DNA of 64,000 nt from the NCBI GenBank assembly GCA_963775085.1, contig CAVZHO010000006.1, positions 248,001-312,000 of the forward strand, in the 5' to 3' direction. The stretch's first letter is position 1; every line of letters begins with the position of its first letter. Source of the DNA: JAAFIP01 sp963775085. GTDB taxonomy: Bacteria; Pseudomonadota; Gammaproteobacteria; Burkholderiales; Burkholderiaceae_C. Below the pieces are notes generated by a model. That model saw only the letters and a program-made list of their open reading frames with translations, did not search any database and was not told the origin of the DNA. Below, one piece after another: positions 50,105-59,066 of the stretch. The translations under genes and the position numbers were made by a program.

Positions 50105-51910
50105 TCAATCGCCCTGTGCCAATCCCTGAAGCAGATTCTGAAACGCAAGAACGCACAGCTGCATGTCGTCGCTGGTGGTGCTCTCCAGCGGGTTGTGGCT
50201 GATGCCGGAGTTTTCGCCGCGTACAAACAGCATGGCCTGGGGCATGATCTCGTGCAGCTTCATCGCGTCATGGCCCGCACCGCTGGTCATGCGGTGGATG
50301 GGCAGGCCTAGCTGGGCAACGGCTTTCTCCCAGCGTGCCTGCCACTGTGGGTTGCTGGGGGCGGCGGCAGCGCGCATGGTTTCTTCGGTTTGGTAGCGCA
50401 GGCCGCGTTTATCGCAAATGGCTTTAAGCTGGTGCAGGATGTCGGCCACCAGGGCATCGCGCTGCGCATCGGTGGGGGCGCGCATGTCCAGACCGAACAG
50501 GCAGCGGCCGGGCACCACGTTGATCGAGCCGTTGGGTACTTGCAGCATGCCGATGGTAGCCACCGAGTCGCCATCACGGGCGGCGCGCTGCTCAATGTAC
50601 AGCGACAGCTCGGCCACCGCCGCCGCTGCGTCCCGCCGCGTGGCCATGGGCGTGGTGCCCGCGTGGCTGGCCATGCCGATCACCTCGCACTGCATGCGCA
50701 CGCTGCCATTGATGCTGGTGACGATGCCCAGCGGGATGTTCAGCTCGTTCAAGACCGGGCCTTGCTCGATGTGCACCTCGACAAAGCCCAGATAGTTGCT
50801 TGGATTGCGTTTGAGAGATGCTATTGATTGCGTAGCTGTCTGCGCTCCATTTATAAGGGATTTCATTGAAATACCTTCCGAGTCTGTCTGCTCCAGCCAA
50901 GCCGGATCAAACGTGCCGACCACAGCGCTGGAGGCCAGAAAAGTGGCTTTGTAACGCTGGCCTTCTTCCTCGGCAAAGGCCACTAGCTCTATGCCAAAGG
51001 GCAGGCGCTTGTCCGCATGGTGCAGCGCGCGCACGCAGGCCATGGGTACGAAGATGCCCAAACGGCCATCGTACCTGCCGCCGTTGCGTACCGTGTCGTA
51101 GTGGCTGCCGGTGAGCAAAAATTTGGGTGTTTTATCGGCTATGTCCTTGTCGTCTGGACGTAAGTAGCTATCGCATTGATAGCGTCCTATGACATTGCCC
51201 AGCACGTCAATCTCCACGCTGTCAAAGCCGCAATCGCGCATTTGCTGCGCTATTTGCGCGGCGCAGGCGCGGTGCGCGTCGGTCATGTAGGTGACGGTGA
51301 GTTGGCCTTTTTCTTTAAAGCCGAGGTCGCTGTACTGCGCCAGCGCCTCGTGCCAATCCCACAGTTCATTGCCTAAGCCAGGCTGCGCGCCAAACTTGTC
51401 GTTCAGGCGCAGCTGCGCGATGCGGTGGATCTGGCGCAGGCATTCTTGCAGCTCAAAATCCGGGTGGCCGTGCAGGCGGCGCGCAAAGGTGTCGATGATC
51501 TGCCGTTTGGAGAGGCCTGTGCCACGCGGCCCGCGCACGGCCAGGATAAAGGGCCAGCCAAATTTGGCGTTGTAGTCGGCGTTGAGTTGCTGGATTTGGG
51601 CAAATTCCTGGGCTGTGCAGTGGGTGAGACCCGCCGTGCTTTGCTCGTGCGTGGACTCTGCGGTGAGCGCCTGGGCCACCATGGCTTTGCCTGCCAGCTC
51701 GGGGTGGGCGCGGATGAGCCTTTTTTGTGCCTCGACACCCGCTTGCGCCAGTACCACGGTCATCGCGTGCTGCAAATGTGCCAGCGAGGTGAAGGGGCGC
51801 TGCGCCAGCGCTGCCTGCGCAATCCAGGGGGAATGCTCATAAATACCATCCAGCATCTGCACGGCCTGTGCAAGCGGGGCGGCGTTGAGCTGGGCTAGGG
51901 TGATCGTCAT
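50105..51910 (-). CDS. Fused OHCU decarboxylase and allantoate amidohydrolase (UraD-AllC)
   Basis: About 601 residues from ATG 51910, overlapping the puuE stop by four bases. Residues 1 to about 165 form a UraD domain (catalytic His in IRAHPELAGKAM; GWPFILAVRGP), which makes (S)-allantoin from OHCU. From about 175 on it is an M20-family amidohydrolase with metal ligands in LTGSHYDTVRNGG, AFAEEEGQRY and VEVHIEQGPVL, which hydrolyses allantoate. So steps before and after allantoinase are on one chain. Two stretches (CDSYLRPDDKDIADKT and INGAQTATQSIASLKRN) are encoded by dispersed repeat copies. Confidence 0.92.
   Translation of the reverse strand: MTITLAQLNAAPLAQAVQMLDGIYEHSPWIAQAALAQRPFTSLAHLQHAMTVVLAQAGVEAQKRLIRAHPELAGKAMVAQALTAESTHEQSTAGLTHCTAQEFAQIQQLNADYNAKFGWPFILAVRGPRGTGLSKRQIIDTFARRLHGHPDFELQECLRQIHRIAQLRLNDKFGAQPGLGNELWDWHEALAQYSDLGFKEKGQLTVTYMTDAHRACAAQIAQQMRDCGFDSVEIDVLGNVIGRYQCDSYLRPDDKDIADKTPKFLLTGSHYDTVRNGGRYDGRLGIFVPMACVRALHHADKRLPFGIELVAFAEEEGQRYKATFLASSAVVGTFDPAWLEQTDSEGISMKSLINGAQTATQSIASLKRNPSNYLGFVEVHIEQGPVLNELNIPLGIVTSINGSVRMQCEVIGMASHAGTTPMATRRDAAAAVAELSLYIEQRAARDGDSVATIGMLQVPNGSINVVPGRCLFGLDMRAPTDAQRDALVADILHQLKAICDKRGLRYQTEETMRAAAAPSNPQWQARWEKAVAQLGLPIHRMTSGAGHDAMKLHEIMPQAMLFVRGENSGISHNPLESTTSDDMQLCVLAFQNLLQGLAQGD
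50819..50858. repeat. Dispersed repeat variant inside the allC part
   Basis: TGCTATTGATTGCGTAGC, then TGTCTGCGCTCC. The TGCGC variant again lacks the GGAC arm. It is read in frame. Confidence 0.5.
51138..51184. repeat. Dispersed two-hairpin repeat inside the allC part
   Basis: GCTATGTCCTTGTCG, TCTGGACGTAAGTAGC, then TATCGCATTGATAGCG. Both hairpins are intact; it is read in frame on the minus strand. Confidence 0.75.
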
Positions 51911-52869
51911 CCCGCCACTGTAGCAGGATGCAGGCTGCGCCAGTGCTGGGCGATCTGCACGCGCTGCGCCACCCACACCTGGCTGTTCTTTTCGATATGG
52001 TCTAAAAAGCGTTGCAAGGCGGTGATTCGGCCTGGGCGCCCCAATATCCGGCAGTGCATGCCGATGCTCATCATCTTGGGGGCGTTCAGGCCGCTGGGGT
52101 CACCCTCGGCATACAGCGCGTCAAACGTGTCTTTCAGGTACTGAAAAAACGGGTCGGCATGCGAGTAGCCCTGGGGCAGGGCAAAGCGCATGTCGTTGCA
52201 GTCTAGCGTGTAGGGCACGATGAGCTGGTGCGCATCTGTGCTATCGGTCTTGCGTACCTTCATCCAAAAGGGCAGGTCGTCGCCATAGTAGTCGCTGTCG
52301 TAGGCAAAGCCACCGTAGTCGGCCACCAGGCGGCGGGTATGGGGGCTGTCGCGCCCGGTGTACCAACCCTCAGCGGTTTTTCCCGTAAGTTTTTTTATGG
52401 TCGCCATCGCCAGGCGCATATGCTCACGCTCGGTGGCTTCATCGACATTTTGGTAGCTGATCCATTTGTAGCCGTGGCAGGCTATCTCATGCCCCAGTTC
52501 CAGGAATGCGGCGGTCACATCGGGGTTGCGCTCCAGCGCCGTGCTCACGCCAAACACTGTGAGGGGCAGTTGGCGCTGTTCAAACTCGCGCAAGATGCGC
52601 CACACACCTGCGCGCGAACCGTATTCGTAGATGCCTTCCATACTAATGTGCCGCGCCTGGAAGGCCGGAGGGCTGAACATTTCACTTAAAAAGGTTTCAC
52701 TGGCCGCATCGCCATGCAGTACCGAGTTCTCGCCGCCCTCTTCGTAATTGAGTACAAACTGCACCGCAATGCGCGCACCGCCCGGCCACTGCGCGTGGGG
52801 CGCTGTGCGGCCATAGCCTGCCAGGTCGCGCGGGTAGCCGTTGCGGGTGTGGCCGGTGCTGTCGTACAT
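51907..52869 (-). CDS. puuE: Allantoinase, polysaccharide-deacetylase type
   Basis: A 320-residue NodB-fold protein that opens allantoin to allantoate without the metal centre of classical allantoinases. YPRDLAGYGRTAPHAQWPGG near the start, VQFVLNYEEGGE and EIACHGYKWISYQ match PuuE. It begins MYDSTGHTRNGYPRD. It lies between the GntR regulator (25-bp gap) and the uraD-allC fusion (ATGA overlap), so all three form one transcript. Confidence 0.94.
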   Translation of the reverse strand: MYDSTGHTRNGYPRDLAGYGRTAPHAQWPGGARIAVQFVLNYEEGGENSVLHGDAASETFLSEMFSPPAFQARHISMEGIYEYGSRAGVWRILREFEQRQLPLTVFGVSTALERNPDVTAAFLELGHEIACHGYKWISYQNVDEATEREHMRLAMATIKKLTGKTAEGWYTGRDSPHTRRLVADYGGFAYDSDYYGDDLPFWMKVRKTDSTDAHQLIVPYTLDCNDMRFALPQGYSHADPFFQYLKDTFDALYAEGDPSGLNAPKMMSIGMHCRILGRPGRITALQRFLDHIEKNSQVWVAQRVQIAQHWRSLHPATVAG

Positions 52870-52894
52870 GGCAAGTAGTGCAGCGCGGCGTTAG

Positions 52895-53590
52895 CTACAG
52901 TGGCGCTTCCACGGTGGCCATGTAGCTGGATTCAAACACCTGTGTGTTGTCATATGACACGGGTACTTTGTGCAGCGTGAGTTTGCTGACTTCGTTGAGC
53001 AAATGCTCTTCCATCAGTTCCACCGCTTTGCCTACGTTTTTGGCAGTCAGGGCTTCAAGAATTTGAATATGCTCACGGTTCGATGCCTGCTCATCGTGTT
53101 GCGTCTTGTACATCAGGGAAATAAGCGCACAGCGGTTGATCATGTTGCGCAGCATGCGCACGAGGACCGTGTTGCCAAGCAGTTCAGCCATGGCAATGTG
53201 AAAATCGCCTTGCAACTCGCTGCGCCCATTGGACGCAGGTTTGGCTACCGTTTCTTTTTCTTTGATGAGCAGGTTGCGTAAAGAGCGAATTTGCCCCACA
53301 TCAATCTGCTGCACAAACAGGCGCACCATCTCGACCTCCAGCAGGCGGCGCACTTCAAACACTTCCCGGGCTTCGCGCAAGGAAGGCGAGGCTACGCAGG
53401 CGCCGCGATCAGAATCCATCACCACCAGGCGTTCTTGTACCAGCTGGTGCATGGCGAGCTGCACCGTAAGGGGCGGCACCTTGAAGTGCTCCATCAGTTT
53501 GTCCTCGGCCATTTGCAGGCCGGGCTTGAGGCGGTGCTCTATGATGGCCGTGGTCAGCGTATCTACAATTTTTTGAATGTCTGCTTGCAT
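52895..53590 (-). CDS. GntR-family (FCD) transcriptional regulator of the purine cluster
   Basis: About 231 residues from ATG 53590 (MQADIQKIVDTL). The winged HTH spans about 5-70 with LKPGLQMAEDKLMEHFKVPP. The FCD ligand domain has EVRRLLEVEMVRLFVQQ, then LQGDFHIAMAELLGNTVLV and REHIQILEALTAKNVGKAVE, with Asp/His metal ligands. It is divergent from uraH and heads the puuE operon, so local control of uric acid breakdown is likely. Confidence 0.9.
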   Translation of the reverse strand: MQADIQKIVDTLTTAIIEHRLKPGLQMAEDKLMEHFKVPPLTVQLAMHQLVQERLVVMDSDRGACVASPSLREAREVFEVRRLLEVEMVRLFVQQIDVGQIRSLRNLLIKEKETVAKPASNGRSELQGDFHIAMAELLGNTVLVRMLRNMINRCALISLMYKTQHDEQASNREHIQILEALTAKNVGKAVELMEEHLLNEVSKLTLHKVPVSYDNTQVFESSYMATVEAPL

Positions 53591-53609
53591 GAGATCACCT
53601 GTATGGATT

Positions 53610-53626
53610 GCAAATTGTATACACTT
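53610..53626. promoter_or_regulatory. Candidate GntR operator between the regulator and uraH
   Basis: TTGTATAC with the palindrome GTATAC at 53618-53623 lies in the 77-bp divergent gap. FCD-type GntR proteins often bind such TTGTATACAA-like sites. Confidence 0.4.
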
Positions 53627-53667
53627 CACAGATTCAAAAGTTAAATCGCACACAGCCAGGAGACTCC

Positions 53668-54021
53668 ATGGGCTTATCGACCCACGTTTTGGACACAGCC
53701 CACGGCTGTCCCGCCGCAGGCATGGTAGTGACTTTGTCCACCATCGCCCAGGGTAGCGCGCAACTGCTCAAGCGCGTCACACTCAACGCCGATGGCCGTA
53801 ACCCCGATGGTCTGCTGTTAGAGGGCGCTGCTTTGCATAAGGGGTGCTACCGCCTGAGTTTTGAAGTGGCTGCGTATTTCCGGCGCAAAGGTGTGACGCT
53901 GCCCGAGCCCCCGTTTTTGGATGTCGTGCATATTGATTTTGGCATCGCACAGGTTGATCAGCACTACCATGTGCCCCTGCTGTGCTCGCCTTGGAGTTAT
54001 TCAACGTACCGGGGGAGTTAG
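53668..54021 (+). CDS. uraH: 5-hydroxyisourate hydrolase (transthyretin-like)
   Basis: A 117-residue protein from ATG 53668, with AGGAGACT upstream. STHVLDTAHGCPAAGM is the family N-terminus, HIDFGIAQVDQHYHVPLL the middle, and the chain ends YSTYRGS, the diagnostic tetrapeptide. It hydrolyses 5-hydroxyisourate to OHCU, the substrate of UraD. Uricase or xanthine dehydrogenase genes are not in the window. Confidence 0.96.
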   Translation: MGLSTHVLDTAHGCPAAGMVVTLSTIAQGSAQLLKRVTLNADGRNPDGLLLEGAALHKGCYRLSFEVAAYFRRKGVTLPEPPFLDVVHIDFGIAQVDQHYHVPLLCSPWSYSTYRGS

Positions 54022-54115
54022 TACCCTGCTTGAACCCCCGGTGTCAGTGGTTCCACGCAGCCAGGCTTTAGGCTCCTTAGAGTAGACTTTGCTGTAACAA
54101 CCCCAAGGACTCCCC

Positions 54116-56272
54116 GTGGAAGTATCGTTCAGCAAAGAAATAGAGCAACTGCGCCTGGGCGCGGGCCAAACCTTCCATGGCGAGGGCATTTTGGCGATCA
54201 CCAAGGCGCTGTTGCAGTCCGGCGTGGCCTATGTGGGCGGCTACCAGGGCGCGCCGGTGTCGCACCTGCTGGACGTGATGGTGCAGGCCAAGGGCTATAT
54301 GGACGAGCTGGGCGTGCACGTAGAGGCCTGCTCCAACGAGGCCTCGGCGGCGGCCATGCTGGGCGCGTCCATCCACTACCCGCTGCGTGGCGCGGTGACC
54401 TGGAAGTCGATTGTCGGCACCAATGTGGCAGCGGATGCTTTGTCTAATTTATCGTCCCCCGGGGTCAAGGGCGGCGTGCTGATCGTGGTGGGCGAGGACT
54501 ATGGCGAGGGTGCCTCGGTGATTCAAGAACGCACGCACGCCTATGCGCTCAAAAGCAGCATGTGCCTGCTAGACCCCCGGCCCGACCTGCCCGTGATGGT
54601 GCGCATGGTGGAGGACGGCTTTTGCCTGTCGGAGGCCAGCAACATGCCGGTGCTGATGGAGCTGCGCATCCGCGCCTGCCATGTGCGCGGCAGCTTTGAC
54701 ACGCGTGACAACCAGAGCCCGCGCATCTCCACCCGCGCGTTGATGGAGGAACCCGGCACGTTTGAATACGCCAAACTAGCCCACCCACCCGCCACCTTTC
54801 CCCAAGAAAAGCGCAAAAGCGAAGAGCGCATTCCGGCGGCGCGGCGCCATATTGTGGACAAGGGATTGAACGAGTTGATGCCCGGCAAACATGCCGACTT
54901 GGGGCTGATCGTGCAGGGCGGCATCTACAACGCGCTGATGCGCAGCCTACAGCAGCTCGGCTTGGCCAATGCGTTTGGCGAGACGGATATTCCTATCCTC
55001 GTGCTCAACGTCACCTACCCGCTGGTGCCTGAGCAGGTGACGGATTTTTGCATCGGCAAACGCGGCGTGCTGGTGGTAGAAGAAGGCCAGCCAGAATACA
55101 TTGAACAGGAAATTGCCACCGCACTGCGCAGGCGCGACATTCAAACCCCGCTGCATGGCAAAGACTTTTTGCCGATGGCGGGGGAATATAGCGTGGAGGT
55201 GGTGTCGAACGGCCTGAGCACTTTTGCGGCCAAGTACCTGCCCAGCAATGCGGTAGACCTTGCGCAAGGCTGGCTCTCTGGCAACAAAACCCGTCGCGCA
55301 TCCATCGCCCAGCAGCTCACCACCCCCCTGCCAGCCCGCCCGCCCAGCTTCTGCATCGGCTGCCCTGAGCGCCCCGTGTTCTCGGCCCTCAAGCTGGCGC
55401 AGCAAGACGTGGGCGAGGTGCATATTGCAGGCGACATTGGCTGCCACGCACTGGCCACGTTTGAGCCCTTTTCCATGGGCCACTCCATCCTGGGCTACGG
55501 CATGAGCCTGGCCAGCCGCGCGGGCGTGTCGCCCATGATGCAGCGGCGCACCCTGGCCATCATGGGCGATGGCGGCTTTTGGCACAACGGCCTGCTGACC
55601 GGCGTGCAAAGCGCGCTGTTTAACAAAGACGACGCGGTGCTGCTGATCTTTAAAAACGGCTACTCCGCCGCCACCGGGACACAAGACCTGATCTCCACCC
55701 CCAAAGACGATGCCAAAACCAGTGCGGCTGACAAACAGCAGAGCCTGGCCCACACTGACCAAACCATCGAGTCCACTCTGACCGGACTGGGCGTGCAGTG
55801 GATGCGCACCGTGCATACCTATGAGGTGGCCCACATGCGCGACACGCTCAAGCAGGCCTTCACCAGCGACTTCAACGGCCTCAAAGTCATCATCGCCGAA
55901 GGCGAATGCCAGCTGGAGCGCCAACGCCGCATCAAGCCCTGGATCGCCAGCCTCCTTAAAAAAGGCAAGCGCGTGGTGCGCGTGAAATACGGCGTGGACG
56001 AAGACGTGTGCAACGGCGACCACGCCTGTATCCGCTTATCGGGTTGCCCTACGTTGACTTTGAAGGACAACCCTGATCCGCTGAAGGTAGACCCGGTAGC
56101 GACGGTGATAGATGGCTGCGTGGGCTGCGGCCTGTGCGGTGAGAACGCGCATGCCGCCACCCTGTGCCCCAGCTTTTACCGCGCCGAGGTGGTGCAAAAC
56201 CCGGCCTGGCACGAGCGCCTGGTGCATGGGTTTCGTGGGGCGTTTGTGCGGCTGTTGCAGCCAGCGGCATGA
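54116..56272 (+). CDS. iorA: Indolepyruvate ferredoxin oxidoreductase alpha-like subunit
   Basis: A 718-residue protein with GTG start at 54116. N-terminal pyruvate-oxidoreductase domains (GILAITKALLQSGVAYVGGY), a TPP-binding domain (HIAGDIGCHALATFEPFSMG and IMGDGGFWHNG) and a C-terminal ferredoxin-like part with CNGDHACIRLSGCPTLTL and CVGCGLCGENAHAATLCP. The enzyme oxidatively decarboxylates aryl pyruvates to aryl-acetyl-CoA in aromatic amino-acid breakdown. Its partner subunit gene (57348-59018) is separated from it by a nuclease gene. Confidence 0.9.
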   Translation: MEVSFSKEIEQLRLGAGQTFHGEGILAITKALLQSGVAYVGGYQGAPVSHLLDVMVQAKGYMDELGVHVEACSNEASAAAMLGASIHYPLRGAVTWKSIVGTNVAADALSNLSSPGVKGGVLIVVGEDYGEGASVIQERTHAYALKSSMCLLDPRPDLPVMVRMVEDGFCLSEASNMPVLMELRIRACHVRGSFDTRDNQSPRISTRALMEEPGTFEYAKLAHPPATFPQEKRKSEERIPAARRHIVDKGLNELMPGKHADLGLIVQGGIYNALMRSLQQLGLANAFGETDIPILVLNVTYPLVPEQVTDFCIGKRGVLVVEEGQPEYIEQEIATALRRRDIQTPLHGKDFLPMAGEYSVEVVSNGLSTFAAKYLPSNAVDLAQGWLSGNKTRRASIAQQLTTPLPARPPSFCIGCPERPVFSALKLAQQDVGEVHIAGDIGCHALATFEPFSMGHSILGYGMSLASRAGVSPMMQRRTLAIMGDGGFWHNGLLTGVQSALFNKDDAVLLIFKNGYSAATGTQDLISTPKDDAKTSAADKQQSLAHTDQTIESTLTGLGVQWMRTVHTYEVAHMRDTLKQAFTSDFNGLKVIIAEGECQLERQRRIKPWIASLLKKGKRVVRVKYGVDEDVCNGDHACIRLSGCPTLTLKDNPDPLKVDPVATVIDGCVGCGLCGENAHAATLCPSFYRAEVVQNPAWHERLVHGFRGAFVRLLQPAA

Positions 56273-56286
56273 GTTGATAGATACGC

Positions 56287-57336
56287 ATGACCAAGATCGT
56301 TGCTTCCAATCATTTACTGACCGAGCTGCGCAGCCTGATCGAGCAGGCGCGCCAGCATGTGGCATTAACGGCCAATAGCACACTGACCCTTCTGTATTGG
56401 AAATTGGGTGATCGGATTCGACGCGAAGTACTCCATCAGGGGCGGGCCGAGTACGGCACCCAGATTCTTGCGACACTGTCGCAAGAATTGGTGCAGGACT
56501 ATGGCAAGGGCTTCAATCCTTCGGCGCTGACCCGTATGGTTAAGTTTTCAGAGGCTTTTCCTGATGAAAGCATTGTCGCGACACTGTCGCAACAATTGAG
56601 CTGGAGCCATTTTGTAGAACTCTTGCCACTAGACAAACCGCTGCAACGCGATTTTTACGCTGAGATGTGCCGCATCGAGCGCTGGAGCGTACGCACCTTG
56701 CGCGAGCGTATTGGCAGCCAGCTTTACCTGCGAACGGCGATTGCCAAACAGCCAGAGGCCGTTGTACAGGCCGAGATCAGCCATTTGCGCGCGGGTGGGC
56801 AGATGACGCCGGACATGGTGTTTCGTGATCCGTACATGCTGGATTTTTTAGGCTTGCCCGACGGCTACAGCGAACGCGATCTGGAAGCCGCTATTTTGCG
56901 CGACATGGAGCGCTTTTTGCTGGAGCTGGGCGTGGGCTTTACCTTTGTGGCCCGGCAAAAACGCATCACCGTAGGTGCGGATGATTTTTACCTTGACCTG
57001 CTGTTCTACCATCGGCACCTGCGCCGCCTGGTGGCGGTAGAGTTGAAGCTGGAGCAGTTTAAGCCTGCACACAAAGGCCAGATGGAGCTGTACCTGCGCT
57101 GGCTGGATAAACACGACCGTACGCCGGGTGAAGAGTCACCCATCGGGCTGATATTGTGCGCAGGGGCCGATGCAGAGCAAGTGGAGCTGATGGATTTGGG
57201 CGCTGCCAATATCCGTGTGGCGGAATACATGCAGCACATTCCCGACATCAAACTCTTGCAAAACCACTTGCACCGCGCCGTAGAGCTGGCCCGCGAAGGC
57301 GCTGCGCAGCGCTTGCAGATGCAGCACCCAGACTAA
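56287..57336 (+). CDS. YhcG/DUF1016-family PDDEXK nuclease
   Basis: A 349-residue protein. The N-terminal DUF1016 domain begins near LLTELRSLIEQARQHVAL and contains LYWKLGDRIRREVLHQGRAE and LSWSHFVELLPL. The C-terminal nuclease core is DDFYLDLLFYHRHLRRLVAV followed by ELK (the E-x-K of PDDEXK). The family occurs with restriction and defence loci or as accessory genes; its role is not settled. It begins 15 bases after iorA and ends 11 before iorB, so it sits inside a two-subunit operon. It looks like an insertion. Confidence 0.92.
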   Translation: MTKIVASNHLLTELRSLIEQARQHVALTANSTLTLLYWKLGDRIRREVLHQGRAEYGTQILATLSQELVQDYGKGFNPSALTRMVKFSEAFPDESIVATLSQQLSWSHFVELLPLDKPLQRDFYAEMCRIERWSVRTLRERIGSQLYLRTAIAKQPEAVVQAEISHLRAGGQMTPDMVFRDPYMLDFLGLPDGYSERDLEAAILRDMERFLLELGVGFTFVARQKRITVGADDFYLDLLFYHRHLRRLVAVELKLEQFKPAHKGQMELYLRWLDKHDRTPGEESPIGLILCAGADAEQVELMDLGAANIRVAEYMQHIPDIKLLQNHLHRAVELAREGAAQRLQMQHPD

Positions 57337-57347
57337 GAAAACGACAC

Positions 57348-59018
57348 ATGAACCAACAACCCATTTCTCTCTTGATCTGCGCCCTGGGCGGTGAAGGCGG
57401 CGGCGTGCTGACCGAGTGGATCATTGCCACCGCGCACCACGCGGGCTACGCTGCGCAGAGCACGTCGATTCCCGGTGTGGCGCAGCGCACGGGGGCTACG
57501 ACCTATTACATCGAGGTGTTCCCTACGCCCATCGCCCAGCTCGGCGGCAAGCGGCCCGTGTTCAGCTTAAACCCGGTGCCGGGCGCGCTGGATGCCTTGG
57601 TGTCGTCGGAGCTGCTGGAGACCACGCGGCAGATTGGCAATGGCATGGCGACAAAGGAGCGCACGCGGGTGATTACCTCGTCCACACGCACCTTCACCAC
57701 CATGGAGCGCATGCAAATGGGTGACGGGCGGATTGACAGTGATCGTCTGCTGGAGATAGTGACAGCCCACAGCCGCGAGCAACATTTTTTTGACATGGGC
57801 CATGTAGCGCGCGAGGCGGGCACGATTGTGAGCGCGGTGATGCTGGGTGCGGTGGCGGGCAGTGGGCTCTTTCCGTTCAAGCGAGCGGACTATGAGGCGG
57901 TGGTGGGCGAGGGCGGCGGCACCAGTGCAGCCAGCCTGCGTGGCTTTGCCAAGGCGTTGGAGATCGTGACTGCGCCAGTTGCAATACCTAACGTCATACT
58001 CCCACTCGCTGACAAGCCAGTCGATACTGCCAATGTGTCGCCTGCGCAAGTCGCCATGGTCCACAGGTTGCTACAAAATACAGAGCTTCTTACGTCCATC
58101 CAACAAGGACTACAGCCTGATTTGGCACAAAAATTCCCGCTGCCAGTGCATGACATGCTGGCGCTGGGCCATGCGCGCATGCTGGAGTACCAAGGTGCTG
58201 CTTACGCTCAGCTGTATCTAGACAGGCTCGCGCAAGTACGGCAAACCGAGCAAGCCGCCGACCCTGCCGCAAGCAACCAATTCGCCACCACCCGCGAGAT
58301 GGCGCGCTGGCTGGCGCTGTGGATGGCGTTTGACGACATCGTGCGGGTGGCCGACCTGAAAAGCCGTGCCAGCCGCTGGCAGCGCGTGGTAGGCGAGGTA
58401 AAAGCCAAAGACGACGACCTGCTCAAGGTGTATGACCATTTCAAGCCCGGCGTGCCCGAGTTTGCGGCGCTGCTGCCGGTGTCGCTGGCCAGCAAGCTCA
58501 CGGCCTGGGATCGCCGCCGCACACTCCAAGGCAAAACACCGTGGGCGCTGCCACTCAAGGTGGGCACGCATTCCATCATCGGCATGCTGTCGCTGCGAGG
58601 TTTAGCCAGCCTGAAATGGCTGCGTGTGCGCGGCAGCCGCTATGCCACCGAACAACGCATGATCGAACAATGGCTGCAAGGCGTGGTGCAAGGCACCCAG
58701 CGCCATTGGCAGCTGGGCCACGAGATTGCATTGTGCGGCCGCCTGATCAAAGGTTACGGCAGCACCAACGAGCGTGGCAAAGACAATCTGCTGCATGTGC
58801 TAGAGCACTTGGCGCAGGGTGCTGATCCACAGGACGCGGCCCGTGCCGTCAAGGCCGCACGCAGCGCCGCGCTGGCCGACGACGCAGGCAAGGCGCTGGA
58901 CACCGCACTGGTACAGCACGGCGCACCGGCGCGCCCCGTCAAAGAGCAGCCCCTCCGCTTTGTACGTAACCCTGCGCTGCGCAAAGCCAACGCGGCCGCT
59001 GCCTCTACAGTCAAATAA
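57348..59018 (+). CDS. iorB: Indolepyruvate oxidoreductase beta-like subunit (DUF6537-type)
   Basis: About 556 residues from ATG 57348. The pyruvate-ferredoxin gamma-type domain starts LLICALGGEGGGVLTEWIIA and includes GVAQRTGATTYYIEVFPTP. The C-terminal half has LPLKVGTHSIIGMLSLRGLA and GYGSTNERGKDNLLHVLEHL. It supplies the gamma-like half of the indolepyruvate enzyme. Residues near VHRLLQNTELLTSIQQGLQP are encoded by a dispersed repeat copy. Confidence 0.88.
   Translation: MNQQPISLLICALGGEGGGVLTEWIIATAHHAGYAAQSTSIPGVAQRTGATTYYIEVFPTPIAQLGGKRPVFSLNPVPGALDALVSSELLETTRQIGNGMATKERTRVITSSTRTFTTMERMQMGDGRIDSDRLLEIVTAHSREQHFFDMGHVAREAGTIVSAVMLGAVAGSGLFPFKRADYEAVVGEGGGTSAASLRGFAKALEIVTAPVAIPNVILPLADKPVDTANVSPAQVAMVHRLLQNTELLTSIQQGLQPDLAQKFPLPVHDMLALGHARMLEYQGAAYAQLYLDRLAQVRQTEQAADPAASNQFATTREMARWLALWMAFDDIVRVADLKSRASRWQRVVGEVKAKDDDLLKVYDHFKPGVPEFAALLPVSLASKLTAWDRRRTLQGKTPWALPLKVGTHSIIGMLSLRGLASLKWLRVRGSRYATEQRMIEQWLQGVVQGTQRHWQLGHEIALCGRLIKGYGSTNERGKDNLLHVLEHLAQGADPQDAARAVKAARSAALADDAGKALDTALVQHGAPARPVKEQPLRFVRNPALRKANAAAASTVK
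58070..58119. repeat. Dispersed two-hairpin repeat inside iorB
   Basis: GCTACAAAATACAGAGC, TTCTTACGTCCATCC, then AACAAGGACTACAGCC. Same blocks and order as 41014-41061; read in frame. Confidence 0.75.
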
Positions 59019-59066
59019 ACCTTTCAACCATCGAACTCTCGCAACAAACCATTTCAGGAGCCTCTC

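Noticed and set aside
54947..56023. 358-codon minus-strand frame antisense to iorA
   Set aside because: Shadow of the iorA codons; no domain seen.
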